Assembly: GCF_001563285.1 (NCBI RefSeq)
Contig: NZ_CP005188.1
Span: forward strand, 1,989,501 to 2,053,500
DNA from: Sphingobium sp. MI1205
GTDB taxonomy: Bacteria > Pseudomonadota > Alphaproteobacteria > Sphingomonadales > Sphingomonadaceae
Reading direction: 5' to 3'
DNA: 64,000 nt
Shown here: positions 55,556 through 64,000 of the stretch, one piece after another
Numbering within the stretch: the first letter of the stretch is position 1
Layout: the number at the start of each line of letters is the position of its first letter
The notes under the pieces: model-generated
Seen by the model: only the letters and a program-made list of their open reading frames with translations
Told to the model about the DNA's origin: nothing
The model's database searches: none
Made by a program: the position numbers and the translations under genes

Positions 55556-57052
55556 ATGGGGACCATGCGGCAGGACAGGTTATCGATATCGCGTGGCAAG
55601 GCCTCCCCCCTGCCCTTTGCTGTTCCGGCAAGCGCGATTCAGGCATGGCTCTTGGCGCTCGCCTGCATCGCGACTTTCGCGTTTGCGGTTCTCACGCCGC
55701 CTTTTCAGGCGCCCGATGAAAATCAGCATTATATGAAGGCGCTGATGCTGTCCGGCGGTCATGTTCTGACGGAGCGGCGGGGTGACCTGATTGGTGCGGA
55801 GCTGCCGCGATCTGCGGTTGATCTGCATGGCGTGGACTTTCCGACCGATGCCGGGCTTGGATCACGCCGGTTCGACTGGGCCATGCTGGAGAGAGCGTGG
55901 GAGGCGGATACCGAACGCACCGGCAAGAGCTTCGCTGATTTCCCTAATGTCGCCAATTATGCGCCAAGCCTGTATGCGCCGGGCGCTGCCGGGCTGCTGC
56001 TGGGCGATGCGCTCGGCCTGCCTCGGCTGGGGAGCTTCTATGTCGGGCGGCTGATAAATGCACTGGCTGGCCTCGCGCTATTGGGTGCGGCGCTGGGGCT
56101 CATGCCGTTCGGTCGTAATGCCTTGCTGGCGACGGCTTTGCTGCCGACATTCTGTTATCAGACAGGGTCGCTGTCGCCCGATGCGGTGATCAACGGAATC
56201 GGATTTGTCGGCTTGGCGCTGTCGCTGCGCGTCGCCGCGATGGGCAGCAATGCCGCGCGCTCTGCCGGGCTGTGGATTACCGCACCGCTGCTGGCGCTGG
56301 CGAAGGGGGTTTATCTTCCGCTGATGGCTGCTGGGCTGCAATGGCCGCAGCATCGGCGGGATTGGAGGCCATGGCTGCTATTGGGAGCGATGGCGGTTGG
56401 CGCGCTGATCTTCATTGTCTGGATGAAGATGTCAGGGGGCAGCCAGGCGCTTTATCACATCATGTCGCGCAAGACCGGAGAGACGGTGATGACCGCGCCG
56501 CTGGGCGCCCAGCTTGCCGTCATATTGGCCGACCCGATCGGCTATGTGCGGACGTTGGTTTCCAGCGTCGTGGAGCGCGCGCCGGTCTATGGCCTCCAGA
56601 TCATCGGCCGTTTTGGCTGGAACGCTATATTGCTGCCGCTCGCCGCCTATCCGCTGGCGGGCCTGATGATAAGCGCGGCCGTCCTGAGCGGGTCAGGCGT
56701 GAGGATCAGCATGGGCCGCCGGCTATGGTGGCTGGCGGTGGCGATCGGCACCGCGCTGCTCATAGAAACCGCCATGTATCTGACCGGAACGCCGCTGGGC
56801 GCTGATTTTATTCAGGGAACGCAGGGCCGTTATTTCCTGCCCATCCTGCCCCTTGTGCTGCTGGCGATCATGCCGGAAGGGGGCATGCCCGGGGCGCGGG
56901 CTGTTTTTGCGTGGGCGGCCATTTTGTTGCTGATGGTGGCGGTGGTCAGCGCCTATGACAGTTTCTGGGTCCACGGCTTCGTCACCGCGGACGGCATGCC
57001 GCCGCACGACCGGTTACGGGATGCGCTGCTGCTGCCCTCGCCCCACTGGTAG
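55556..57052 (+). CDS. DUF2142 polytopic membrane protein
   Basis: Integral inner-membrane protein of 498 residues with about ten or eleven hydrophobic helices. The N-terminal loop 'TPPFQAPDENQHYMKALML' is the signature region of DUF2142. That family resembles GT-C glycosyltransferases in topology, with an Asp-Glu in the first periplasmic loop. Substrate unknown. An ATG three codons downstream is an alternative start. Its 3' end overlaps the convergent PAP2 gene by 39 bases. Confidence 0.85.
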   Translation: MGTMRQDRLSISRGKASPLPFAVPASAIQAWLLALACIATFAFAVLTPPFQAPDENQHYMKALMLSGGHVLTERRGDLIGAELPRSAVDLHGVDFPTDAGLGSRRFDWAMLERAWEADTERTGKSFADFPNVANYAPSLYAPGAAGLLLGDALGLPRLGSFYVGRLINALAGLALLGAALGLMPFGRNALLATALLPTFCYQTGSLSPDAVINGIGFVGLALSLRVAAMGSNAARSAGLWITAPLLALAKGVYLPLMAAGLQWPQHRRDWRPWLLLGAMAVGALIFIVWMKMSGGSQALYHIMSRKTGETVMTAPLGAQLAVILADPIGYVRTLVSSVVERAPVYGLQIIGRFGWNAILLPLAAYPLAGLMISAAVLSGSGVRISMGRRLWWLAVAIGTALLIETAMYLTGTPLGADFIQGTQGRYFLPILPLVLLAIMPEGGMPGARAVFAWAAILLLMVAVVSAYDSFWVHGFVTADGMPPHDRLRDALLLPSPHW

Positions 57053-57658
57053 CCAGTAGCGGCAGAGGAACAGCCAGCCCAGTCCTTCGATCCAACCGGC
57101 CAGCACGTCGCTGGGCCAATGCACGCCAAGCCAGACTCGGCTGACGCCGATCAGCGCGATGGCCATAAAAGCGAGCAGATAGTCGCCCCGCCGACCGGCC
57201 AGCATGGCCAGAGCGCCAAACAGCATCATGTTGCCCGCTGCATGACCGCTGGGGAAACTATAGCTGTGGACGATGTCGAGATGGGGCAGCAGGTCTGGGC
57301 GCGGGGCGGCGAATATCTGCTTGAGGCCAAGGTTCAGCAGTGTCCCGCCCGCCATGACCAGTGCGAGCCATTGGGCGCCGGAACGCCGGCCCCGCCATAG
57401 AAGAAGCGCGATAGCCGCTATAATGACGGCTATACGGCCGACGGTATCGCCGATCCACGAAGCAGCCAGCATGAGCGAGGTGATGGCGGGGTTTATCGCC
57501 CGCGCCTCCCCGGCCGCCGCCATCGCGCCGATGTTCAAACCGTCCAGAACTCCGAACCGTTGAAGCAAGGCAATCGTGAGAACACAAAGGAGCGCGAGGA
57601 TGAAAACCCCCGCGCCCCTTCGCCATGTCCGGCGATCAGATATGAAGCGCGCGCCCAT
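57014..57658 (-). CDS. PAP2-family membrane phosphatase
   Basis: Membrane lipid phosphatase of 214 residues with five or six hydrophobic segments. The three motifs of the family are present: 'KQIFAAPRPDLLPH' (K-x6-R-P), 'YSFPSGHAAGNM' (PSGH) and 'SRVWLGVHWPSDVLAG' (R-x5-H-x3-D). Likely substrates are undecaprenyl diphosphate or phosphatidate. The start overlaps the lpdA end by 23 bases, and the 3' end overlaps the DUF2142 gene. Confidence 0.88.
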   Translation of the reverse strand: MGARFISDRRTWRRGAGVFILALLCVLTIALLQRFGVLDGLNIGAMAAAGEARAINPAITSLMLAASWIGDTVGRIAVIIAAIALLLWRGRRSGAQWLALVMAGGTLLNLGLKQIFAAPRPDLLPHLDIVHSYSFPSGHAAGNMMLFGALAMLAGRRGDYLLAFMAIALIGVSRVWLGVHWPSDVLAGWIEGLGWLFLCRYWLPVGRGQQQRIP

Positions 57659-59051
57659 AGGCGGCGAGCACGCTTTCGTGCATCGATTCCGAAATGGTCG
57701 GATGCGGGAAGACAGTGTGCATCAACTCCGCCTCGGTCGTTTCCAGCGTCTTGCCGACCGTGAATCCCTGGATCATTTCCGTGACTTCCGCGCCGATCAT
57801 ATGCGCGCCAAGAAGCTCGCCGGTCCTGGCGTCGAACACCGTCTTGGTGAAGCCCTCCGCCTCGCCCAGGGCGATCGCCTTGCCATTGCCGATGAAGGGG
57901 AACATGCCGACCTTCACCTCATAGCCCGCCTCCTTCGCCTTGGCTTCGGTCAGGCCGACGCTGGCGATCTGCGGGTGGCAATATGTGCAGCCCGGAATGT
58001 TGCGCGGGTCCATGGCATGGGGATGGACATCCTTGTTGCCCAACGCCTGCGCGATGGATTCCGCGACGATGACGCCCTCGTGGCTCGCCTTATGGGCCAG
58101 CCAGGGCGGCGCGGTGACATCGCCGATCGCCCACATGCCATCGACATTGGTGCGGCCATAAGCGTCGGTCTTGATATGATAGCGCTGATCCGGCTCTATC
58201 CCGACATCTTCCAGGCCGATATTCTCGACATTGGGGGCGATGCCAATGGCGACTATGACATGGCTGTATTCGGCCGTGACATCCTTGCCGTCCTTGCCCT
58301 TGATCGTCGCGGTGACGCCCTTGTCGCCCGTTTCGATCTTTTCGATTTTGGCGCCGGTCATGACGGTCATGCCCTGCTTCTTGACCGCTTTTTCGAGGAA
58401 GGCGGACACATCGGCATCTTCGACCGGGACGATCCGGTCCATCATCTCCACCACGGTGACGTCCGCGCCCATGTCGTTGTAGAAGCTGGCGAACTCAATG
58501 CCGATCGCGCCTGAACCGATGACCAGCAGCTTGGTCGGCATTTCCGGCGGCGTCATGGCGTGGCGGTAGGTCCAAACCCGCTTGCCGTCGGCCTTGAGCT
58601 TCGGCAGGTCGCGGGCACGGGCGCCGGTCGCGATGATGATGTGCTTCGCAGTCAACTCTTCGGTCTTGCCGTCCTTGGTGACCGTGAGCTTGCCCTTCGC
58701 AACGAGCTTGCCGTCGCCCATGTGGACGGTGATCTTGTTCTTCTTCATCAGGTGCGTGACGCCCTGATTGAGCTGCTTGGCAACACCGCGCGAACGCTTC
58801 ACCACCGCGTCGATATCGGCGCTGATCTTCTCGGCGGCCAGGCCATAATCGGCGGCATGCTGCATATAATGATAGATTTCCGCCGAGCGCAGCAGCGCCT
58901 TGGTGGGGATGCAGCCCCAGTTGAGGCAGATGCCTCCAAGATTTTCCCGCTCCACGATCGCGGTCTTGAGGCCCAGCTGGGCGGCACGGATGGCGGCAAC
59001 ATAGCCACCGGGGCCGGAACCCAGAACAATGACATCATAATTCTCAGCCAT
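57636..59051 (-). CDS. lpdA: Dihydrolipoyl dehydrogenase (E3)
   Basis: FAD flavoprotein of 471 residues that re-oxidises dihydrolipoamide in 2-oxoacid dehydrogenase complexes. It has the FAD fingerprint 'VIVLGSGPGGYVAAIRAAQL', the redox disulfide CxxxxC in 'GGICLNWGCIPTKALL', an NAD-binding 'LLVIGSGAIGIEFASFYNDM', and the active-site His in 'HTVFPHPTISES'. It overlaps the thioesterase gene by eight bases in an E2-thioesterase-E3 operon. Confidence 0.95.
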   Translation of the reverse strand: MAENYDVIVLGSGPGGYVAAIRAAQLGLKTAIVERENLGGICLNWGCIPTKALLRSAEIYHYMQHAADYGLAAEKISADIDAVVKRSRGVAKQLNQGVTHLMKKNKITVHMGDGKLVAKGKLTVTKDGKTEELTAKHIIIATGARARDLPKLKADGKRVWTYRHAMTPPEMPTKLLVIGSGAIGIEFASFYNDMGADVTVVEMMDRIVPVEDADVSAFLEKAVKKQGMTVMTGAKIEKIETGDKGVTATIKGKDGKDVTAEYSHVIVAIGIAPNVENIGLEDVGIEPDQRYHIKTDAYGRTNVDGMWAIGDVTAPPWLAHKASHEGVIVAESIAQALGNKDVHPHAMDPRNIPGCTYCHPQIASVGLTEAKAKEAGYEVKVGMFPFIGNGKAIALGEAEGFTKTVFDARTGELLGAHMIGAEVTEMIQGFTVGKTLETTEAELMHTVFPHPTISESMHESVLAAYGRALHI

Positions 59052-59469
59052 GGTCAGTCTCTCTTGTCATTTCGGCCGCGATCGGCGGCACGGAGCGGGG
59101 CTGGCGATCTTCACCGATCGCCACGAAGGTAAATGTCGCTTGCGTCACGCGATAGGAGCGGTCGTCATGGCGGGTGCGCCGCCAGGCTTCGACCGCGATG
59201 TTCATCGACGTGCGGCCCACCGATTTCAGGGTGGCGAATACCGATACTTCATCACCGACGACCACCGGCCGCAGGAAGGTCATGCCCTCGACCGCGATCG
59301 TCACGGCCCGCCCCTTGCTGTGGCGCGCAGCGACGGAACCGGCGGCGGAATCCATCAGGCTCATCAACCAGCCGCCGAAGATATCCCCATAGGGATTGGT
59401 ATCGGCAGGCATGGCGATGACCCGCACCGCCGGGCTTTCGTCAGGCGGCAGTTCGTCAACGACGGGCAT
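59044..59469 (-). CDS. Acyl-CoA thioesterase, hotdog fold
   Basis: Thioesterase of 141 residues with the YciA-type motifs 'ANPYGDIFGGWLMSLMDSAA' (read as 'NPYGDIFGGWLMSLMD') and 'GMTFLRPVVVGDEVSV'. It hydrolyses short or medium acyl-CoA in relatives. It lies inside the pyruvate dehydrogenase operon, with a 1-base overlap with the E2 gene (TGATG), so it may relieve acetyl-CoA or other acyl-CoA pressure. That link is inferred. Confidence 0.88.
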   Translation of the reverse strand: MPVVDELPPDESPAVRVIAMPADTNPYGDIFGGWLMSLMDSAAGSVAARHSKGRAVTIAVEGMTFLRPVVVGDEVSVFATLKSVGRTSMNIAVEAWRRTRHDDRSYRVTQATFTFVAIGEDRQPRSVPPIAAEMTRETDHG

Positions 59470-60788
59470 CAGGCCAGCATGCCAAGCGGGTTTTCGATCA
59501 CCTCGCGGAACAGCTGCATCAGGCGAGCGCCGTCGGCGCCGTCGATTGCGCGATGGTCGAAACTGCCGGTTGCCGACATGACCGTCGCGATCTGGAGCGA
59601 ATCATCCACGACGAAGGGTCGCTTCTCACCCGCGCCGATCGCCATGATCATCGCCTGGGGCGGATTGATGACGGCTTCGAACTGCTTGATGCCGAACATG
59701 CCCATGTTGGAGAGCGAGGCGGTGCCGCCCTGATACTCATCAGGCTTCAACTTGCCGTCCTTCGCGCGGGTGGCCAGGTCCTTCATCTCGGTGGAGATGG
59801 CCGCGACGCCCTTGCTGTCGGCTCCGGTCACGATCGGCGTGATAAGACCGCCAGGGATGGACACCGCGACCGAAATGTCGGCGCGCTGGAATTGCAGCAT
59901 CTGGTCGCCCGCAAACTGCACATTGCATTCAGGCACCTGGATCAAGGCAACGCCCAATGCCTTTATGAGCAGGTCGTTGACCGACAGCTTGACGTTGCGG
60001 CTCGCCAGACCGGCGTTGAGTTCACCGCGCAGCTTCAGCAGCTTGTCGAGCTGGATATCGACGGTGAGATAGATGTGCGGCACCTGCTGCTTCGATTCCG
60101 TCAGGCGGCGTGCGATCGTCTTGCGCATGCCGCTGAGTTTGACGACTTCGTGCGGGATGCCGAAATCCTGCGCGGCCTGGGCTGCGGCGGGTGCAGGAGC
60201 CGCAGGCGCGGCGGCCGCCTTGGTCGGAGCGGGTGCGGCGGCCGCCTTGCTGGGAGCGGGTGCAGCAGCAGCGCCTTCCAGATCCGCCTTGACGATACGG
60301 CCATTGGGGCCGGAACCGCTCACGCTGGCGAGATCAACGCCCTTCGCCTCGGCAAGACGGCGCGCGAGCGGGCTGGCCTTCACGCGGTCGCCCGATTGAG
60401 GAGCGGGCGTTGCATCCGCCTTGGGCGCGGATGCGGGTTCGGATGCGGGGGCTTCTGCCTTTGCGGGAACAGGATCGGCCTTTGGCACCGCAGCCGCCTT
60501 GGGCGCAGGCGCGCTGGCACCCGCCGCCGCTTCGGCAACATCCTCGCCCTCTTCGGCGATGATGGCGATAACCGTGCCGACCTTCACGCCTTCAGATCCT
60601 TCCGACACGAGGATCTTCGCGATCTTGCCCTCATCGACCGCTTCGAATTCCATCGTCGCCTTGTCGGTTTCAATCTCTGCGAGCAAGTCTCCCGACGACA
60701 CCGTGTCGCCTTCCTTCACCAGCCATTTCGCAAGCTTTCCTTCTTCCATGGTGGGGGACAAGGCGGGCATCTGAATCTTCTTGCTCAT
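59469..60788 (-). CDS. pdhC: Pyruvate dehydrogenase E2, dihydrolipoyl acetyltransferase
   Basis: Core enzyme of 439 residues. One N-terminal lipoyl domain has the modified Lys in 'EIETDKATMEFEAVDEG'. An Ala/Pro-rich linker and a peripheral-subunit-binding domain follow ('ASPLARRLAEAKGVDLASVS' ... 'GPNGRIVKADLE'). After a second Ala/Pro linker comes the catalytic domain with 'HRAIDGADGARLM'. Single lipoyl domain and length are typical of alphaproteobacterial PdhC. The operon order is E2, thioesterase, E3, PAP2. Confidence 0.94.
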   Translation of the reverse strand: MSKKIQMPALSPTMEEGKLAKWLVKEGDTVSSGDLLAEIETDKATMEFEAVDEGKIAKILVSEGSEGVKVGTVIAIIAEEGEDVAEAAAGASAPAPKAAAVPKADPVPAKAEAPASEPASAPKADATPAPQSGDRVKASPLARRLAEAKGVDLASVSGSGPNGRIVKADLEGAAAAPAPSKAAAAPAPTKAAAAPAAPAPAAAQAAQDFGIPHEVVKLSGMRKTIARRLTESKQQVPHIYLTVDIQLDKLLKLRGELNAGLASRNVKLSVNDLLIKALGVALIQVPECNVQFAGDQMLQFQRADISVAVSIPGGLITPIVTGADSKGVAAISTEMKDLATRAKDGKLKPDEYQGGTASLSNMGMFGIKQFEAVINPPQAMIMAIGAGEKRPFVVDDSLQIATVMSATGSFDHRAIDGADGARLMQLFREVIENPLGMLA

Positions 60789-60995
60789 GCGTGAGGGCCT
60801 CTCATATTCTTCCCGACAGACGGGCAGCGTTGGGAGCGGTTTTCACCCTTTGGACCGGGGGGTCAAGGCCGCGCCTTGCGCAGGGCAAGATAATCAGTCA
60901 CATTTCACCAGACTGGTTCACAATTTACCAAATTGGTTCAAGAAAGCAGGGCAAGAGCCGGTTCGCCCTGCAATCTGACAGGGGATGCGACAAGG

Positions 60996-61451
60996 ATGCG
61001 CACTTATCTGGTTGTAGTGGACGAATCGCCCGAAGCGGAAACGGCGCTCCGCTTCGCCGCGCGGCGTGCCGCCAAGACCGCAGGGTCGATCCGCATCCTC
61101 GCGCTCGTCCCGCCGGCGGAGTTCGTCCAATGGGGCGGCGTTCAGGCGACGATGGAGGATGAAGCGCGCCAGCGCGCCGAAGCGCTGGTGACCAATGCCG
61201 CGGGCACGCTGACCGAGGAGTCCGGCATCCGTCCCACTATCACCGTTCGCCAGGGCGATCCGGTGGCCCTGGTTCGTGAAACGCTGGACGAAATGCCCGA
61301 TGTCGCGGCGCTGGTGCTGGGCGCGGCGGCCAGCGGCCACCCCGGCACGCTCGTATCCCACTTTGCGGGCGCCGATGCTGGCAAGCTCCCCTGCCCGATC
61401 ATGGTCATTCCAGGCGGCCTCAGCGTCGAGGCGATCGATCGGTTGAGCTGA
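60996..61451 (+). CDS. Universal stress protein (UspA family)
   Basis: Protein of 151 residues with a Usp fold, beginning 'MRTYLVVVDESPEAETALRF' and containing 'VRQGDPVALVRETLDEMPDV' and a C-terminal 'GKLPCPIMVIPGGLS'. The ATP-binding G-2x-G-9x-G(S/T) loop is not well preserved. The ATG at 60996 fits the family start; a longer frame begins at 60933. Convergent with rnr, with one base between the stops. Confidence 0.88.
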   Translation: MRTYLVVVDESPEAETALRFAARRAAKTAGSIRILALVPPAEFVQWGGVQATMEDEARQRAEALVTNAAGTLTEESGIRPTITVRQGDPVALVRETLDEMPDVAALVLGAAASGHPGTLVSHFAGADAGKLPCPIMVIPGGLSVEAIDRLS

Positions 61452-61452
61452 C

Positions 61453-63831
61453 CTATCGCCGGTTCTTCCCACGCTTTGAACCCATGTGGCGGATATTGGC
61501 GGGTCGGCCCCGCTTCGCGCCGGGCCGTGTCCGGTCCTTCTTGAAACTTGGCCGTTGCGGCGGCGCGTCGGGTAACTCAAAGCGCAGGCTGCCGTTGATG
61601 GGGTCGGCCTCCGCAAGGCGCAGTTGGAGATGCTGACCGACGGTATAGCGGTCGCCGCTCTCCACCCCCTCCAGAGCGCGGCCTGCCTCATCAAAGTAGA
61701 AGCGTTCGTCCCCCATGGTCGAAACCGGGACAAGGCCGTCACCGCCCAGCCCCTCGACCGTGGCGAAGAAACCGAAATTCTGGACGCCGGTGATGCGGGC
61801 ATTGACCAGTTCGCCGACATGGGCGGCCAGATAGGCGGCGACATAACGGTCGATCGTGTCGCGTTCCGCCTCCATCGCGCGGCGTTCATGCTGGCTGATC
61901 AGCTCACCCACGCGGCCCATATTCTCGTAATCATCGGCGCTGAGCGCAGTCCGATCGGGCAGGACGCCACCCTTGGACGCGGGGAGTTCAAGGCCGTGAG
62001 CCCCAACCAACGCACGATGGACGAGCAGGTCCGCATAGCGACGGATGGGGGAGGTGAAATGGGCGTAAGAACCCAGCGCCAATCCGAAATGCCCCATATT
62101 CTGGGGACTGTAATAGGCCTGCGTCTGGCTGCGCAGGATCTGCTCCATGATCTGCGGCTTTTCCTCCGCCTCGCCAACGCGGGCGATCAGATGGTTGAAG
62201 GTGGACGGCTTGATAACCTGTCCCAGCGCGAAATCGATGTCGAAAGTCGCCAGATATTCCTTGAGCGCGACCAGCTTTTCACGGCTCGGCGGTTCGTGGA
62301 CGCGGTACATGACCGGCGCTTTCTTTGCCTCCAGCGCTTTGGCGGCGGCGACGTTGGCGGCGATCATATAATCTTCGATCAGCATGTGCGCGTCGAGCCG
62401 TTCACGCACGGCAACGCTGACGATCTTGCCCTGATCGTCCAGAACGACGCGGCGCTCGGGCAGGTCGAGCGCCAGCGGATCACGCTTGTCGCGCGCCTTG
62501 CGCAGGAGTTTCCAGCAGGCCCAGAGTGGTTTGAGGGCGGATTCCAGTAAATCGACGCCCTTCGCCCTAAGCTTGTCGGAGAGCGCGGCGTGGTCTTCGA
62601 CAGGCTCAGCCCGAACGGTTGCAGAAGCGTCGGCCTGACCGTTGGACGAGTCGATCGCCGCCTGCGCGTCTTCATAGGCGAGGACCGCAGCGACGCAGAT
62701 GATCGCCCGGCTGAAACGCCAGGAGGTTATCTTGCCCGATGCATCGATCACCAGATGGCAGGCCATCGCCGCACGATCCTGCCCCGCGCGCAGGGAACAC
62801 ATGTCGGACGAGAGCTGATGCGGCAGCATCGGCACGACCAAGTCGGGGAAATAGACGCTGTTGCCGCGCTTGCGTGCTTCCTTGTCCAGCGCGCTTCCGG
62901 GACGGACATAATAGCTGACGTCCGCGATCGCGATGATCGCGCGATAGCCGCCGGGATTGGCGGCGTCCTCGTCCGGCGCGGCCCAGACAGCATCATCATG
63001 ATCCCGCGCATCGACCGGGTCGATGGCGACGATGGGCAGGTGGCGCAGGTCCTCGCGCTTGTCCTCATGCAGCGCGAGCGCCGATGCGGTGAGCGCTTCC
63101 TCCTCCGCCTGCTCCGGGAATACGTGGGGTATGCCGTACTTGTGGATCGCAATCAGGCTGAAGCTGCGCGGGGCGAAAGGATCGCCCAATATGTCGGTCA
63201 CGCGCGCACTGATGCGTGGAGGGCGGCCGACCGGTTCGGACAGCACAAGGTCGCCCGGCGTCGCGCTGCCTGCATCGCTGATCGGCGTATCCTTGCGAAT
63301 GCGCTTGTCGACCGGGCGCAGCCAGAGCTTGCCGCCCTCTCCCGCTTCCACCACGCCCAGCAGTTCCTCGCTGGCCTTGGCGAGTTTCTTCATCGGGTGC
63401 GCGACCCAGCCGCGCCCTGCTTCTTCCGTCCGCGCGAGGATGCGGTCGCCGATGGTCAGCGCACCCCGCTTACCTCGCTCCATCACGCGCAGGCGCGGCG
63501 CGGGCTGGCCCTCCGCCTCCCAACGTTCCGGCGTGGCAATCAGCGTCGTGCCATCGACGTCGACGATGCGCAGCACCGTGACCTTTGGCACCCCGCCCAT
63601 CTTGTGGAAGGCGCGCGCCGGTCCGATGTCCAGAAGGCCTTCGTCGGCCATGTCCCTGAGCAGCGCCTTGAGCGCTATCTTTTCCTGCCCCTTGAGGCCG
63701 AACGCCTTGGCGATCTCACGCTTGCCCGCTGGCTGATCGGACGAGGTGATGAACTCCATCACCTGATCGCGCGTGGGAAAGCCGGCTGGCCGGACTTTTT
63801 CGGGTTTCTTCTGCTTTTGGGTCGATGCCAT
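61453..63831 (-). CDS. rnr: Ribonuclease R
   Basis: 3'-5' exoribonuclease of 792 residues for structured RNA. An N-terminal winged-helix/cold-shock region is followed by the RNB catalytic domain with its Asp cluster in 'IDPVDARDHDDAVWAAPD' and the conserved 'HFTSPIRRYADLLVHRALVG'. A C-terminal S1 domain ('VNARITGVQNFGFFATVEGL') and a basic tail ('KRGRPANIRHMGSKRGKNRR') complete it. Full length. Confidence 0.95.
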   Translation of the reverse strand: MASTQKQKKPEKVRPAGFPTRDQVMEFITSSDQPAGKREIAKAFGLKGQEKIALKALLRDMADEGLLDIGPARAFHKMGGVPKVTVLRIVDVDGTTLIATPERWEAEGQPAPRLRVMERGKRGALTIGDRILARTEEAGRGWVAHPMKKLAKASEELLGVVEAGEGGKLWLRPVDKRIRKDTPISDAGSATPGDLVLSEPVGRPPRISARVTDILGDPFAPRSFSLIAIHKYGIPHVFPEQAEEEALTASALALHEDKREDLRHLPIVAIDPVDARDHDDAVWAAPDEDAANPGGYRAIIAIADVSYYVRPGSALDKEARKRGNSVYFPDLVVPMLPHQLSSDMCSLRAGQDRAAMACHLVIDASGKITSWRFSRAIICVAAVLAYEDAQAAIDSSNGQADASATVRAEPVEDHAALSDKLRAKGVDLLESALKPLWACWKLLRKARDKRDPLALDLPERRVVLDDQGKIVSVAVRERLDAHMLIEDYMIAANVAAAKALEAKKAPVMYRVHEPPSREKLVALKEYLATFDIDFALGQVIKPSTFNHLIARVGEAEEKPQIMEQILRSQTQAYYSPQNMGHFGLALGSYAHFTSPIRRYADLLVHRALVGAHGLELPASKGGVLPDRTALSADDYENMGRVGELISQHERRAMEAERDTIDRYVAAYLAAHVGELVNARITGVQNFGFFATVEGLGGDGLVPVSTMGDERFYFDEAGRALEGVESGDRYTVGQHLQLRLAEADPINGSLRFELPDAPPQRPSFKKDRTRPGAKRGRPANIRHMGSKRGKNRR

Positions 63832-63908
63832 GGATCAGCTATAGGCACCGCTCCGCCGCCATACCAGATGGGACGACGGAAGATTTGCCCGCTGCCTGTT
63901 TTTCGGCG

Positions 63909-64000
63909 CTATTGCGCGAGCTTGCGGGCGCGGTCACGCCATACCTCAGCCAGCACGGACAATTCCGCGAGCGCCCGCACCGCGTCCGGTTCCGCCTTGT
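63909..64000 (-). CDS. 3' end of an unidentified gene running out of the window
   Basis: The last bases encode on the minus strand the C-terminus 'AELSVLAEVWRDRARKLAQ' followed by TAG at 63909-63911. The frame is open to the window edge. Alternating Ala/Leu/Arg suggests a helical end. It lies upstream of rnr on the same strand (78 bases apart) and may share its operon. Too short to name. Confidence 0.6.
   Translation of the reverse strand, partial: KAEPDAVRALAELSVLAEVWRDRARKLAQ

Noticed and set aside
59553-60794. Plus-strand open frame of 413 codons
   Set aside because: Antisense to the E2 gene; its composition mirrors the Ala/Pro linkers.
1-64000. CRISPR array or cas genes, toxin-antitoxin or phage-defence island
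   Set aside because: No regularly spaced direct repeats and no recognisable Cas, restriction or defence proteins were seen. The small CopG-like gene at 3615 has no toxin partner beside it.

Overview
The window looks like a sphingomonad chromosome (Sphingobium/Sphingomonas-like Alphaproteobacteria). The inference rests on high GC, the gene order fur - plsC - miaB - phoH - ybeY - corC, a MucR regulator, a pyruvate dehydrogenase E2 - thioesterase - lipoamide dehydrogenase block, an alphaproteobacterial P-type Trb conjugation locus, and a TonB-dependent receptor with an esterase. No species can be named from sequence alone.

Left part (1-14.0 kb): the transfer module of an integrative conjugative element. 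It holds a relaxase whose 5' end lies outside the window, the TraG/VirD4 coupling protein, a CopG-like protein, and the complete mating-pair formation set trbB-C-D-E-J-K-L-F-G-I with a DUF2274 protein. Most genes overlap by 1-14 bases or are nearly adjacent.

14.0-23.5 kb: regulatory and cargo genes of the same element. These are an orphan LysR regulator, a lower-GC catabolic-looking cassette (TonB-dependent receptor plus HSL-type esterase on the minus strand, with a divergent TetR regulator and a perfect 10-bp inverted-repeat operator candidate), a small secreted protein, insertion-sequence debris, and a P4-type tyrosine integrase. Just upstream of the integrase is the 3' half of a tRNA-Arg(CCG) gene, which I read as an attachment-site scar.

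23.4-40.9 kb: a mosaic island. It contains a serine-recombinase tail running antisense through the tRNA scar and IS3, IS6 and IS5 fragments. It also contains an archaic (spore-coat-U/Csu type) chaperone-usher pilus operon followed by a PilZ-XRE fusion regulator, a TTC38-like TPR gene divergent from a TetR gene, and a LysR gene divergent from ilvD. At the right end are a second, frameshifted copy of the integrase and a fragment of a Kup potassium transporter. The two related integrases, both on the minus strand, bracket this island.

41-64 kb: ordinary core genome. It holds an M16 peptidase, a DEAD-box helicase, a PNPOx-like flavin protein, an Nfu-type Fe-S scaffold, tsaB-rimI, mucR, fur, plsC, miaB, phoH, ybeY, corC, a degenerate GGDEF protein, a DUF2142 membrane protein, a PAP2 phosphatase, lpdA, a thioesterase, the pyruvate dehydrogenase E2 gene, a universal stress protein, RNase R, and the 3' end of one more gene.

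The best candidates for something under-described are the pilus operon with its PilZ-XRE regulator and strong intercistronic hairpin, the palindrome-controlled receptor/esterase cassette, and the tRNA-Arg scar where two kinds of recombinase element meet.
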